From Acidimicrobiaceae bacterium RAAP-2 (lineage in GTDB: Bacteria > Actinomycetota > Acidimicrobiia > Acidimicrobiales > RAAP-2), in NCBI GenBank assembly GCA_001443545.1, contig LMAD01000007.1, positions 1 through 64,000 of the forward strand: a stretch of DNA of 64,000 nt, written 5' to 3'. Numbering within the stretch: position 1 is the first letter of the stretch; each line of letters begins with the position of its first letter. This document shows positions 1 to 8,333 of the stretch, piece after piece. The notes under the pieces are model-generated. The model was given only the letters and a program-made list of their open reading frames with translations, was not told where the DNA came from and made no database searches. Made by a program: the position numbers and the translations under genes.

Positions 1-2
1 CT

Positions 3-59
3 CAGACCCTCTACCCAGGGACCGATCTGACCCTCGTCTACTCCGTCAAAGAGACGTGA
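3..59 (+). CDS. C-terminal tail of an unidentified protein (partial)
   Basis: Only the last 18 codons lie in the window, reading QTLYPGTDLTLVYSVKET and then TGA. The PGT-x-LTLVYS pattern resembles the final strand of PASTA- or LysM-type extracytoplasmic repeats, but 18 residues cannot settle a family. The gene starts upstream of the window. The reading is supported only by its sensible composition and by the lack of another open frame running in from the left edge. Confidence 0.35.
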   Translation, partial: QTLYPGTDLTLVYSVKET

Positions 60-426
60 GGCTTTGCAGCGACTTTGTGCTTACGCAAGGAGGTCTGGAA
101 TCGTGTGCCGTTGGCCATGGCCGCATCGGATTGGTGGGTGAGGTAGTTCTCGGGCACCGGCGCTAACGCAGCTTGCCAACGATGTCCAACGGAGTCGGGG
201 CTGATACCAAAATGACATCAATGCAATAGTGGTAGTAATTGACGATGGTGACGCCACACAACGTGACCATCAAGAGATTAATGAAGAGTAGTTAACTTGA
301 CTATCGGGCGAGAATATCCGCGCAGCACAATGCAGTTATAGCGAGGCAAAAGTGGACGGACTCGTGATAGAATACGACTGGAAGTCAAGACCCTGCCTCC
401 GGTGAGCTTAACAATGCGTTGAGCGA
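60..426. other. Intergenic region, visibly richer in A+T than the rest
   Basis: No convincing gene is seen in these 367 bases. The stretch from about 200 to 400 holds many A/T runs, unlike the dense G+C-rich coding DNA that follows. The only supported signal is an extended -10 hexamer at 365-373. A TTGACT at 297-302 has no -10 at a workable distance. Confidence 0.5.
365..373 (+). promoter_or_regulatory. Extended -10 promoter for the DUF6458-like gene
   Basis: TGATAGAAT fits the extended -10 form TGnTANNNT. It would start transcription near 380 and give a leader of roughly 45 nt before the ATG at 427. No good -35 is visible. Confidence 0.45.
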
Positions 427-708
427 ATGAGGAAAGTAGTTGAGATGGGTCTTCCTGGAATGGTTTTCAGCTCCATTGCGGTCGCCGCGGGGGCAATTAT
501 GTATTGGGCCATGACGTATCAGGGCCACGGGTTTCGATTTTCCACCATTGGAGTCATTCTGATGGTCGTCGGTGCGTTTGGTTTCATAGCCTCGGCGGTC
601 GTCTTTGGCGTGTCACGCGGTTCCATCGGTTCCAACAGGCATTCTCTTGACCGTCAAGTCGTTGACTCGAGTGGAAATGCGAGTTCACTCCATGAAGAAA
701 CTAAATAG
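427..708 (+). CDS. Small two-helix membrane protein, DUF6458-like
   Basis: The 93-residue protein has two predicted membrane segments, about residues 10-28 and 39-61, separated by a short loop with the pattern GHGFRFSTIGVILMVVGAFG. That arrangement (helix, short loop, TIGxILMVVGxxG helix) is typical of the actinobacterial DUF6458 family of unknown function. The tail is hydrophilic and rich in Ser, Asn and His. A second in-frame ATG at 445 would remove six residues, and neither start has a strong ribosome site. It appears to be transcribed alone or with the tiny ORFs after it. Function unknown. Confidence 0.65.
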   Translation: MRKVVEMGLPGMVFSSIAVAAGAIMYWAMTYQGHGFRFSTIGVILMVVGAFGFIASAVVFGVSRGSIGSNRHSLDRQVVDSSGNASSLHEETK

Positions 709-832
709 CCCTGAGGAGGCGGTGGCACGCCCTTCGTCAAGGAAGCCGTGGTACGCCTCGTGGCACGATACATCCGCTCCGGGTCAAACTGAGGGCGACG
801 AAACGACCTTCGCGCCGCGCGGGACCTACTGA
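692..832 (+). CDS. Possible 46-residue small protein (doubtful)
   Basis: This short open frame overlaps the end of the preceding membrane-protein gene by 17 nt. The ATG at 692 has no ribosome site. An in-frame GTG at 722 sits only 2 nt behind a perfect AGGAGG (714-719), which is closer than usual. The predicted product is polar, contains WYASWHD near its middle, and matches nothing I know. It is listed because AGGAGG and the tight link to the next tiny ORF are unusual, not because of homology. Confidence 0.22.
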   Translation: MKKLNSPEEAVARPSSRKPWYASWHDTSAPGQTEGDETTFAPRGTY

Positions 833-834
833 TC

Positions 835-903
835 GTGAAGATTCGTTCGAGCACCGTGATCGTCGTCTTGCTGGTGGTCATCATCTACTTGATGGTCCGC
901 TGA
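835..903 (+). CDS. Possible 22-residue hydrophobic peptide
   Basis: GTG at 835 opens 22 codons (MKIRSSTVIVVLLVVIIYLM then VR). This is a single perfect transmembrane helix with Lys and Arg before it and Arg after it. It begins 2 nt after the stop of the upstream tiny ORF, so translation would have to be coupled, as no ribosome site is visible. Chance open frames this hydrophobic do occur, so existence is uncertain. If real it would be an inner-membrane micropeptide next to a DUF6458-like protein. Confidence 0.3.
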   Translation: MKIRSSTVIVVLLVVIIYLMVR

Positions 904-1192
904 TCGCGCATTGATTGTGAGTCGTGGGTTGGGCTCCGCCGCGTGTCGTCGTGGCCGGACGCAGTTGGCTCGTTCTGTGTTAGTGCCCGAGTCGCGCGTC
1001 GGCACGGACGCGCGAACGAGAGTTTCCATCCGATTCGCATTGGAAGTGTCGCGGAGCTCTCGACTGGCCGTCGATCGAGCCGTGGCCCGGACCTAGCGGT
1101 GCAGTGTCGACGGGGTAGAACCCATATTTGCTTGGCGTTTAGTGGGCCGACCGCAATGGCGTTCGCGGCACGGTTGCTCGCGCGGGGTTCAG
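904..1192. other. Non-coding gap between tiny ORFs and the nitronate monooxygenase end
   Basis: Overlapping short frames on both strands exist here, but none has a ribosome site, plausible composition or recognisable product. No hairpin with a T-run was found for the convergent gene ending at 1193. Confidence 0.45.
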
Positions 1193-2656
1193 TCACGTTG
1201 GCGCTGACGAAGGCTCATCCAATCCGGTCCGCAGATGCTCGATGACGTCCGATGCGTAGTACGTCAGACGTCCGTCGAGCAGCGTGCGGATCTCATTGAG
1301 GCAGTCGCCACTGGTGATAATTGGCGGCTCGGTTTCACCCGTCGCGCGAACCTGACCGAGCCCACACGTGGCCATGAGCCCGTTGCAGAGGCACGTTGAG
1401 TCCACAGTTGGCTCAAGTTCGCCACCTTTACGCAGGTAGGCGTTGACGGGCTCGGCGGCACAGCGGTAGCCGATGGTTCCGTCTTCGGTCTGATACGCCT
1501 CACGGAGATAACCGAGGTCGCAACGGCGCACCCGGTGTTCGTACACATCCTTTTCAGAGATTGTGCCTTCGACGTCGACAACCTTGAAGGGATAACCGGT
1601 TGACGACGCTCGGATCGAGGTGTGGACGGCGACTGGGCCCTCCTTGACCTTCGCGATGACGCGGGCCCGAAGCGACGCATCCATACCTGACTCTTCGCAA
1701 TACGCGAAGAGCGTACCGACTTGAACGCCCACGGCGCCCAGTTCGCGCGCGGCGCGCACGTGGCCGGGATTGGTGACGCCCCCCCCAATCCAAAACGGTC
1801 GATCGAGTTCGCTCAGCGCGTGGAAGTCAACTTCGTCGCGGGGACCGTAGATGGGAGCGTCGTCCTCATCAAGGGTGAGGGGGCCACGCGGTGGCGCGTT
1901 GTGGCCGCCGGCGATGGGACGTTCGACGACGAACCCGTCGACGGGCCCGTCGCTCCGTTTGATCAGTGCATTCGCAAGAACGTTCGACGAGATAATGCCC
2001 AGAAACTTCGGTCGATTGAGGTCGATCACTCCGTCGAGGTACGGTGCCGGATCGAAGAGAAGCGTGGGCGAGTCCTCCGTAGGGGCATTGGCCAACGTGA
2101 GCTTGGTTTCGACGACGAGTCCCTGTCGCAACCGTTCCAGGACGCCGGGGATGTGGGTGGGTACGCCAGCACCCATCAGGACATAATCAACACCGGCGAG
2201 CATTGCGCCACAGAGCAGCGCCACCGTAGGCAGCTGTACTTTGGTGAGCAGATTCATTCCGACGATGCCGCTGTGGCCACTTTTCGCGAGAGCAACCTCA
2301 ACGAACGCTGCCAACACGAGGAGATCGGTGGAACGGCGCTTGGAGCGGTGAGTGAGCATCAGCAGGTTCTGATACGGGCCATTCGCCCGGCGGCGAACGG
2401 CCGTGAACTGACGGACGACGTCATCAACGATTGACCGGACCGGGAAGCGGTCGAGCACTGAATGGAGGGTGTCATCCACTCCGAATTTCTGCAATCGTCT
2501 CGCAAAGACGGTATCGATCGCGGTCCCGGAGACGACACCGAGTTGGCCTGCGGTCGACACGCTGCGCGCGAGGCGCCAGTCAGATACGGCAATCCCCATC
2601 CCGCCTTGAATCAGCCACGGCCAACGCGTTGTCAAAGGGAGGGCGGTCTCGTTCAT
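1193..2656 (-). CDS. Nitronate monooxygenase (2-nitropropane dioxygenase) family flavoprotein
   Basis: The 487-residue protein starts its TIM barrel with PWLIQGGMGIAVSDWRLA, the usual N-terminal phosphate-binding strand of NPD enzymes, and has the FMN-site strands FWIGGGVTNPGHVRAARELG and VGVQVGTLFA. These enzymes bind FMN and oxidise nitronates; related members act as enoyl reductases or PfaD-type proteins. It is longer than the basic family (about 350), with a C-terminal part carrying several cysteines (around CLCNGLMATCGLG) seen in the longer actinobacterial type. The ATG at 2656 is preferred to the upstream GTG because AAGGAC lies at a good distance before it. The substrate is unknown. 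Confidence 0.75.
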   Translation of the reverse strand: MNETALPLTTRWPWLIQGGMGIAVSDWRLARSVSTAGQLGVVSGTAIDTVFARRLQKFGVDDTLHSVLDRFPVRSIVDDVVRQFTAVRRRANGPYQNLLMLTHRSKRRSTDLLVLAAFVEVALAKSGHSGIVGMNLLTKVQLPTVALLCGAMLAGVDYVLMGAGVPTHIPGVLERLRQGLVVETKLTLANAPTEDSPTLLFDPAPYLDGVIDLNRPKFLGIISSNVLANALIKRSDGPVDGFVVERPIAGGHNAPPRGPLTLDEDDAPIYGPRDEVDFHALSELDRPFWIGGGVTNPGHVRAARELGAVGVQVGTLFAYCEESGMDASLRARVIAKVKEGPVAVHTSIRASSTGYPFKVVDVEGTISEKDVYEHRVRRCDLGYLREAYQTEDGTIGYRCAAEPVNAYLRKGGELEPTVDSTCLCNGLMATCGLGQVRATGETEPPIITSGDCLNEIRTLLDGRLTYYASDVIEHLRTGLDEPSSAPT

Positions 2657-2704
2657 ATGGCCCGTCCTTGCCACGAGACGATCGTCTCAATCTGGCCTCA
2701 ATCC

Positions 2705-2710
2705 ATTCTA
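2705..2710 (-). promoter_or_regulatory. -10 hexamer for the nitronate monooxygenase gene
   Basis: TAGAAT on the minus strand would give a leader of roughly 40 nt ending in the AAGGAC ribosome site. The -35 region is not recognisable. Confidence 0.35.
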
Positions 2711-2930
2711 TGACCGAAATTAGCGATTGAGGAATTTTCAGGTCCCCCGCGAGCGCGGCGTCATGATCGTCACGCTGGCGTCGGCGCGCAGTTCGTTCTT
2801 GCACCTGATAGAACGGTAAATGAGACGATTGACTCGTCGACACCATGAACTGGGAAACGGAAGAGCGTCCGCGAACCGGCGAGCTGGTTGGAGAGTGGAC
2901 GGTGTCGTCGGCCTCGTGAGGGGAGGCGGA

Positions 2931-3362
2931 ATGCGTAATTCGCTCATAGCGAGGACTGCGGCCGGGATCGCCCTGGTGATGGCCGCGAGTGCCGCGGGGG
3001 GATCAGCAGGGGCGGTCGTTCGACATCCTCACGTCATCGTGTCGCCTTCGAGCAGTCTGAGGAACGGCGAGGTGGTGACGGTTCGCGGCGTCGGTTTCGT
3101 GCCGAAGGACTCGGTGTTCATCGTCGAGTGCCTGGCCACCGCAAAGGGTCAAGCGCAGTGTGACACCACAAGCGTGAAATCGGTGACGATCAATGCCAAA
3201 GGTCAGTTGCCCGCGACGAAGTTCAAGGTCAGGGTCGGCAAAATCGGTTCGGGTACGTGCGGGACGAATCTCAAGAACCTGCGCTCCTGTGCCGTGAGCG
3301 TCGGCAACATCAGTGGAAAGGACTCAGCGTCAGCGCGGATCACGTTTGTGAAGTCGCGGTGA
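2931..3362 (+). CDS. Secreted neocarzinostatin-family beta-sandwich protein
   Basis: The 143-residue product has a signal peptide (MRNSLIARTAAGIALVMAAS, cleavage probably near residue 28). The mature part begins with VSPSSSLRNGEVVTVRGVGF, which closely follows the neocarzinostatin fold opening (VxPSSGLxDGxxVxVxGxG). Four cysteines fall at the positions expected for the family's two disulfides. Neocarzinostatin apoproteins carry enediyne chromophores, but most actinobacterial homologues stand alone and have no known ligand; no enediyne genes are nearby. The ATG at 2931 is chosen because GGAGG lies 4-8 nt upstream and a signal peptide follows directly. Confidence 0.65.
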   Translation: MRNSLIARTAAGIALVMAASAAGGSAGAVVRHPHVIVSPSSSLRNGEVVTVRGVGFVPKDSVFIVECLATAKGQAQCDTTSVKSVTINAKGQLPATKFKVRVGKIGSGTCGTNLKNLRSCAVSVGNISGKDSASARITFVKSR

Positions 3363-3484
3363 GCGCTGAGAGGAAGGGCCCGTCGGTCGGAGTGCACGCA
3401 AGTATCTGGCGTCGCGAGACGATGGTTTTCGATCCAGAGTTAGTGGTCGGGGTGAGCGAGTAGTACTCGAGTGGGGAGAGGGCA

Positions 3485-5110
3485 ATGGCGTGGCGTGGCG
3501 ACGATCCAGTCGTGGCGGCCGATGGTTCGGCCGTGTTCTCTCTTCGACCGCCGCTGACCCGAGCCCTGTCGCATCTGAGTTTCGTTGCACTGATGTCGGT
3601 GCTGTTCTTGACGTTCTTGGACAATACGGTCGTCAGTCCGGTGCTCACCAATGTGCAGGCCGAACTTCACGCCGGCGTTCCGCAACTGCAGTGGGTCGTG
3701 GGAGCGTACGCACTCGCCTTTGCGAGCCTCATGTTGGTCAGTGGATCACTCGGTGACCTCATTGGTCGAAAGCCCGTCATGCTCGTCGGTGTGGCAATCT
3801 TCATTGCCGGCTCGATAGTCAGTGCAGTGGCGAAGGATCCGACTGCGCTCATCACCGGCCGGATCATCATGGGTGTTGGTGCCGCTGGCTCAGAACCCGG
3901 CACGCTCTCGATGATCCGCCACATCTACCCGGAGCGGGAACGGCGGGCCCGAGCGCTGGGCGCGTGGGCGGCCGTGTCTGGACTGGCGCTCGCGGCGGGT
4001 CCGGTCATCGGTGGGATCCTCGTCGGACTCTGGTCGTGGCGGGCCATTTTCTGGTTCAACGTTCTGTTCGGCGGCGCGGCGTTGATCGTCGCTTCCGTAT
4101 CGCTACCGAATAACCCCCCGGAGGTTCGATCGCGTTTGGACGTCGCCGGTTTCCTGCTCAGTACGATCGCCCTGGCGACCGCGACCTTCGCCACGATTGA
4201 CGCGGAATCCGTGGGGTATGGAGCGAACCTCATCATCGCGTTGTACGCGATCAGCGTCGTAGCAATCATCGCATTCGTCATCGTCGAGTCGCGAGTCCGC
4301 AGCCCGATGTTGAATCTCCGCTACTTCGGCCGCCGGACTTTTTTGGGCGCTAACTTCGTCGCGTTTACGACCTACTTCGCTATCTTCTCCATCTTCTTCT
4401 TCGTCGCCTTGTACCTCGAGGTCATCGTTGGCGTTGGTGCGTATCGACTGGCACTGGATTTCCTGCCACTGCTGGCGGGCATGGTCGCGGCCTCACTCTT
4501 CAGCGGTCGATGGGTCGCGAGAGCTGGGTCACGAAGGCCGATGTTCGTTGGCAGTTTGCTAGCTGCCGCCGGTGTGTTTCTCACGAACGTGGTGATTGAT
4601 ACCCACGTCGGACTGGGATCGCTCGGCTGGACGATGGGCCTCGCCGGTGTCGGATTCGGCATCGTGGTGGTTCCGGTGACCTCGGATGCCCTGCAAGCCT
4701 TACCAGCGGCGCACTCGGGCATGGCCGCGTCTACGGTCAATACGGCCCGAGAGCTCGGTGCGGTCGCGGGGGTGGCCATCCTCGGATCAATCGTGAATGG
4801 ACAGTTGACCGTCAACCTCACGCACCGGCTGATTCAAATCGGTGTTCCCGCTTCGTATCGCGCCGAGATCATCTCCGCACTCACGACCGGGACCATCAGC
4901 GACAAGGTCAAGCAGTACCGGGGCGGCGGTGCCGCTATCCAGGCCATCATCAACAAAGTGGTCGACGCCGCGTACGGTGCGTTCACGAACGGTCTCCACA
5001 TCGCCTTGCTCGTGGCCGGTTCACTGATGGTCGTGTCGGCGATCATTTCGTGGTTCGGCGGAACCGATGCGGAGGTGGGCCAACCCACGCACGTCGTCGA
5101 CCGCGTCTAG
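3485..5110 (+). CDS. MFS multidrug efflux transporter, DHA2 (EmrB/QacA-like)
   Basis: The 541-residue integral membrane protein has about 14 hydrophobic segments, the number expected for the DHA2 drug:proton antiporters. The first helix carries FLDNTVVSPVL (residues about 44-54, motif D1), loop 2-3 carries motif A as GSLGDLIGRKPVML (about 87-100), and helix 5 carries the antiporter motif C region AAGPVIGGILVG. Related proteins export cationic drugs, dyes or antibiotics by proton exchange; the substrate cannot be read from sequence. A GGGGAGAGGG ribosome site precedes the ATG. It stands upstream of three more membrane-protein genes on the same strand. Confidence 0.85.
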   Translation: MAWRGDDPVVAADGSAVFSLRPPLTRALSHLSFVALMSVLFLTFLDNTVVSPVLTNVQAELHAGVPQLQWVVGAYALAFASLMLVSGSLGDLIGRKPVMLVGVAIFIAGSIVSAVAKDPTALITGRIIMGVGAAGSEPGTLSMIRHIYPERERRARALGAWAAVSGLALAAGPVIGGILVGLWSWRAIFWFNVLFGGAALIVASVSLPNNPPEVRSRLDVAGFLLSTIALATATFATIDAESVGYGANLIIALYAISVVAIIAFVIVESRVRSPMLNLRYFGRRTFLGANFVAFTTYFAIFSIFFFVALYLEVIVGVGAYRLALDFLPLLAGMVAASLFSGRWVARAGSRRPMFVGSLLAAAGVFLTNVVIDTHVGLGSLGWTMGLAGVGFGIVVVPVTSDALQALPAAHSGMAASTVNTARELGAVAGVAILGSIVNGQLTVNLTHRLIQIGVPASYRAEIISALTTGTISDKVKQYRGGGAAIQAIINKVVDAAYGAFTNGLHIALLVAGSLMVVSAIISWFGGTDAEVGQPTHVVDRV

Positions 5111-5131
5111 GCCGATAGACTTCTGCGACTC

Positions 5132-5782
5132 ATGCGTCTCAGCCACCGAATCCCGGCGACCCCGTGGCGAGCCACCACGACGTGGGGTATCCGACCGAGG
5201 ATGATCGCGCCCCTCTTTACCGGTTTGGCGTTGTTCGGTCTAGGTGAAGGGCTGCTGGTACTGGCGCATCTCGGGGCGACCCCGTGGACAGTATTCGCTC
5301 AAGGTCTCGCGCGTCACGCGAGCCTTTCGCTGGGCTGGGCGACGGCCTTGATCAGCGCGGTGGTACTCCTGGCGTGGTGGCCCTTGCGTGAACGGCCGGG
5401 GTTTGGGACGATCGCGAACCTCGTGGTGATCGCACTGGTCTTGGATATAACGGCGACTTCGATCCCCGCGCCGACCGCGATGACGGCCCGGGCCCTCTTT
5501 GTCGTGGCCGGAGTTGTCGTCATCGGCGTCGGGAGTGCGCTGTACCTGACCACCGGTTTGGGACCGGGTCCCCGGGATGGTCTGATGACGAGTCTGCATC
5601 GACGACTCGGCGCGAGCGTGGTCTACGTGCGTGTCACGTTGGAGGTTTCGGTGCTGGTCATTGGCTGGTTCATGGGTGGCACCGTCGGGATTGGCACCGC
5701 CGTGTTCGCCGCGAGCATTGGTTTCAGTATCGGCGCCAGTCTTCGTGGCCTCGAGTGGGTGCTCGCGAGGTCAACCCCGTGA
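5132..5782 (+). CDS. YczE/YyaS-like integral membrane protein
   Basis: The 216-residue protein has five to six membrane segments and the family patterns GLALFGLGEGLLVLAHLGATPW near the N-terminus and YLTTGLGPGPRDGLMTSLHR in the middle. This GxGPRDxLM motif is characteristic of the YczE family (related to YitT-type membrane proteins). Function unknown; often found next to transporters or regulators. A TAGACT hexamer at 5116-5121 may be its -10, leaving a very short leader. The downstream LysE-like gene starts inside its stop codon. Confidence 0.65.
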   Translation: MRLSHRIPATPWRATTTWGIRPRMIAPLFTGLALFGLGEGLLVLAHLGATPWTVFAQGLARHASLSLGWATALISAVVLLAWWPLRERPGFGTIANLVVIALVLDITATSIPAPTAMTARALFVVAGVVVIGVGSALYLTTGLGPGPRDGLMTSLHRRLGASVVYVRVTLEVSVLVIGWFMGGTVGIGTAVFAASIGFSIGASLRGLEWVLARSTP

Positions 5783-6420
5783 TCGCCGGGGGACGACTGG
5801 TCACCTTCTTGATCGCGTCGATCGTCATCATCATCGTTCCGGGGCCGAGCGTGCTATTCACCCTCGCTCGAGGCGTCGCCTGGGGACGGACCGTGGCCGT
5901 GTTGACGGTGCTGGGCAATTCACTGGGAACATTGCTGCTTTCAATCATCGTCGCGTTCGGGCTCGGGCCGCTGCTAACGCATTCGCACTCGTTCTCGGTG
6001 ATCTTGCAGCTGGCGGGTGGGTGTTACCTCGGCTGGCTCGGCGCGGACGCGCTTCGACACCGCCGTGAGCACGCTCGTGCCATGACCAATCGCGAAGCTG
6101 AGCGGCCTCGGCCACGACGAATTATTCGTCAAGGGTTCACCGTCGGTGTGCTGAACCCCAAGTCGTTGATCTTCTTCGCGGCGGTCTTCCCACACTTCGT
6201 GGACCCCTCGAAGGGGAACGTAACGGTTCAACTCGTGCTCTTCGGCGTGATCTTCAGCGTCATGGCTTTCGCGAGCGATTCGACGTGGGGCATTATCGCG
6301 GGGACGGCAAGGGAGTGGCTGGCGGACTCGCCGACTCGCTTGGTGGTGCTTCGCAGCGTCGGCGGCGGCGTGATGATTGTGCTCGGCGCGCTGATCCTCG
6401 TTAGTGCGATTCGAGGGTAG
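5779..6420 (+). CDS. LysE/RhtB-family amino-acid or metabolite exporter
   Basis: The protein of about 213 residues has six hydrophobic helices and the LysE signature PGPSVLFTLARG near residue 21, plus GWLGADALR and GVLNPKSLIFFAAVFPHFVD in the second half. Both parts are typical of the family that exports basic or neutral amino acids and homoserine lactones. The GTG at 5779 overlaps the TGA of the previous gene by 4 nt and is preferred to the longer open frame starting at 5755. Substrate unknown. Confidence 0.75.
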   Translation: MIAGGRLVTFLIASIVIIIVPGPSVLFTLARGVAWGRTVAVLTVLGNSLGTLLLSIIVAFGLGPLLTHSHSFSVILQLAGGCYLGWLGADALRHRREHARAMTNREAERPRPRRIIRQGFTVGVLNPKSLIFFAAVFPHFVDPSKGNVTVQLVLFGVIFSVMAFASDSTWGIIAGTAREWLADSPTRLVVLRSVGGGVMIVLGALILVSAIRG

Positions 6421-6464
6421 GGAATCGCCGCGACGGTTCCTACACTCGTCAAGATGGAGCGACA

Positions 6465-8333
6465 ATGACGATGCACCCCGGCCGCGCTGGCATGCGATCC
6501 CTTCGGCGCGATCGGTCCCTCTTGGATCATCGAATCAAGAGTGGCACCCTGCGACGGGTCCTCACGTTTGCGAGACCGTATCGTCGAGTCCTGATCATCT
6601 TCCTGGTGGCCGTGGTGCTCGAGGCAGTCGTGAGTTCGGTTTCACCGTTGGTGCTCCGCGCCATCTTCGATATCGGGATTGCGAGGAGACGAGAGGGGCT
6701 GATTGTCGGGCTCGCGTCCCTGGCGGCGGGTCTGGCGGTCGTCGACGCCGTGCTCTCACTCGCCGATCGGCGTATCTCGGCGATGATCGGCGAGGGCCTG
6801 ATCTACGACCTTCGAGCTCGTGTCTACGGGCACATCCAACGAATGCCCATCGCGTTCTTCTCGCGAACCCAGACCGGGGCACTGATCAGTCGGTTGAACA
6901 ATGACGTTATCGGCGCCCAGCAAGCCTTCACCGATCTCTTCTCCAACGTCGTCGGGAACGTCGTGCTCGTGACGTTGATTCTCTCCACGATGTTCTTCCT
7001 CAGTTGGCAGATCACCCTCGTCGCGCTCGTCCTCCTGCCCGTGTTCCTGATTCCCGCTCGCTTCGTCGGCCGTCGGTTAGGCACGCTCTTCCACCGAGGG
7101 ATGGAGTTGAACGCCGAGATGAACATGGTGATGTCGGAGCGGTTCAACGTCGCCGGTGCGATGGTCGTCAAGCTGTTCGGTCGACCGAGCGACGAACTCG
7201 CCACGTTCCAACACCGAGCGGGTGAAGTTCGTGACATGGGGGTTCGTCAGGCCACGTATCAACGGTTCTTCTTCGTCGCCCTCGGGTTGACGGCGTCGCT
7301 CGCGACGGCGTTCACGTACGGCTTCGGCGGAGTCGCCGTGTTGCACGGTACCTTGGCGATCGGCACGGTGGTAGCGCTGACGTTGTACGTGACGCGTCTC
7401 TACGGGCCACTGACGCAACTGTCGAACCTCAACATCGACTACATGTCGGCCATGGTCAGTTTTGAGCGACTGTTCGAAGTGCTCGACCTGGAGCCCATGA
7501 TCGACGAACGACCGGACGCCGTCGCCATCCCCGACGGGCCGGTCACGTTGCGATTCGACCACGTCTCCTTTTCCTACCCGGGCGCCGAGGAAGTGTCGCT
7601 CGCGTCCTTGGAGGCGGTTGCGACCCTCGACGCGACGCCGCGCACCGCGGTGCTCCACGACGTGAGTTTCGAAGTCGCGCCGGGGACGATGACGGCGCTG
7701 GTGGGGCCGAGCGGAGCCGGCAAGACGACGATCTCACTCTTGGTGTCACGGTTATACGACGTCGACAACGGCGCGGTGATCATCAACGGCCTCGACCTGC
7801 GAGACGTGACCGTGGCGTCACTCAACGCGACGGTCGGCGTGGTCACACAAGACCCACACCTCTTCCACGACACCCTGCGAGCCAATCTCCTCTTCGCGAG
7901 GCCCGAGGCCACGCCGACGGAGATCGAAGAGGCGTTGCGATCCGCTCAGGTCTGGGGATTGGTCTCGACCCTGCCCCAGGGGCTCGATACCGTCGTGGGC
8001 GAGCGCGGGTACCGGCTCTCGGGCGGGGAGAAACAGCGGGTGGCGCTGGCGCGGCTGCTGTTGAAGTCGCCGAAGCTGGTGGTACTGGACGAGGCCACCG
8101 CGCACCTCGATTCGGAGAGCGAGGCCGCGGTGCAGCGTGCGCTCGATTCAACGATGGCGTCGCGGACGTCCCTGGTGATTGCGCACCGACTCTCGACGGT
8201 GCGCAACGCTGATCAGATCCTGGTCGTTGATGCGGGCCGGATCGTCGAACGCGGAACCCACCGAGAGTTGCTCGAGCACGGCCGTCTGTACCGGGTCTTG
8301 TACGAGACGCAATTCGCCGACCAGGAGCACTAG
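6465..8333 (+). CDS. ABC exporter, fused membrane and ATPase half-transporter (MsbA/MDR-type)
   Basis: The 622-residue protein has the standard exporter layout: six-helix ABC transmembrane domain (residues about 30-320), then a nucleotide-binding domain with Walker A GPSGAGKTT (about 411-419), signature RLSGGEKQRVALARLLL, Walker B KLVVLDEATAHLD and the switch histidine in IAHRLST. All catalytic residues are present. The half-transporter must dimerise; it may be a homodimer, as no partner is adjacent. Drugs or lipids are usual cargo, but nothing here says which. Its stop codon shares CTAG with the stop codon of the convergent fabI gene. Confidence 0.85.
   Translation: MTMHPGRAGMRSLRRDRSLLDHRIKSGTLRRVLTFARPYRRVLIIFLVAVVLEAVVSSVSPLVLRAIFDIGIARRREGLIVGLASLAAGLAVVDAVLSLADRRISAMIGEGLIYDLRARVYGHIQRMPIAFFSRTQTGALISRLNNDVIGAQQAFTDLFSNVVGNVVLVTLILSTMFFLSWQITLVALVLLPVFLIPARFVGRRLGTLFHRGMELNAEMNMVMSERFNVAGAMVVKLFGRPSDELATFQHRAGEVRDMGVRQATYQRFFFVALGLTASLATAFTYGFGGVAVLHGTLAIGTVVALTLYVTRLYGPLTQLSNLNIDYMSAMVSFERLFEVLDLEPMIDERPDAVAIPDGPVTLRFDHVSFSYPGAEEVSLASLEAVATLDATPRTAVLHDVSFEVAPGTMTALVGPSGAGKTTISLLVSRLYDVDNGAVIINGLDLRDVTVASLNATVGVVTQDPHLFHDTLRANLLFARPEATPTEIEEALRSAQVWGLVSTLPQGLDTVVGERGYRLSGGEKQRVALARLLLKSPKLVVLDEATAHLDSESEAAVQRALDSTMASRTSLVIAHRLSTVRNADQILVVDAGRIVERGTHRELLEHGRLYRVLYETQFADQEH

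Noticed and set aside
297..325. TTGACT as a -35 element
   Set aside because: No TANNNT occurs 16-18 nt downstream; the nearest A/T hexamer is at the wrong spacing.
943..1245. 100-codon plus-strand frame in the gap before the nitronate monooxygenase
   Set aside because: No ribosome site, shadow-like composition, and it runs into the 3' end of the opposite gene.
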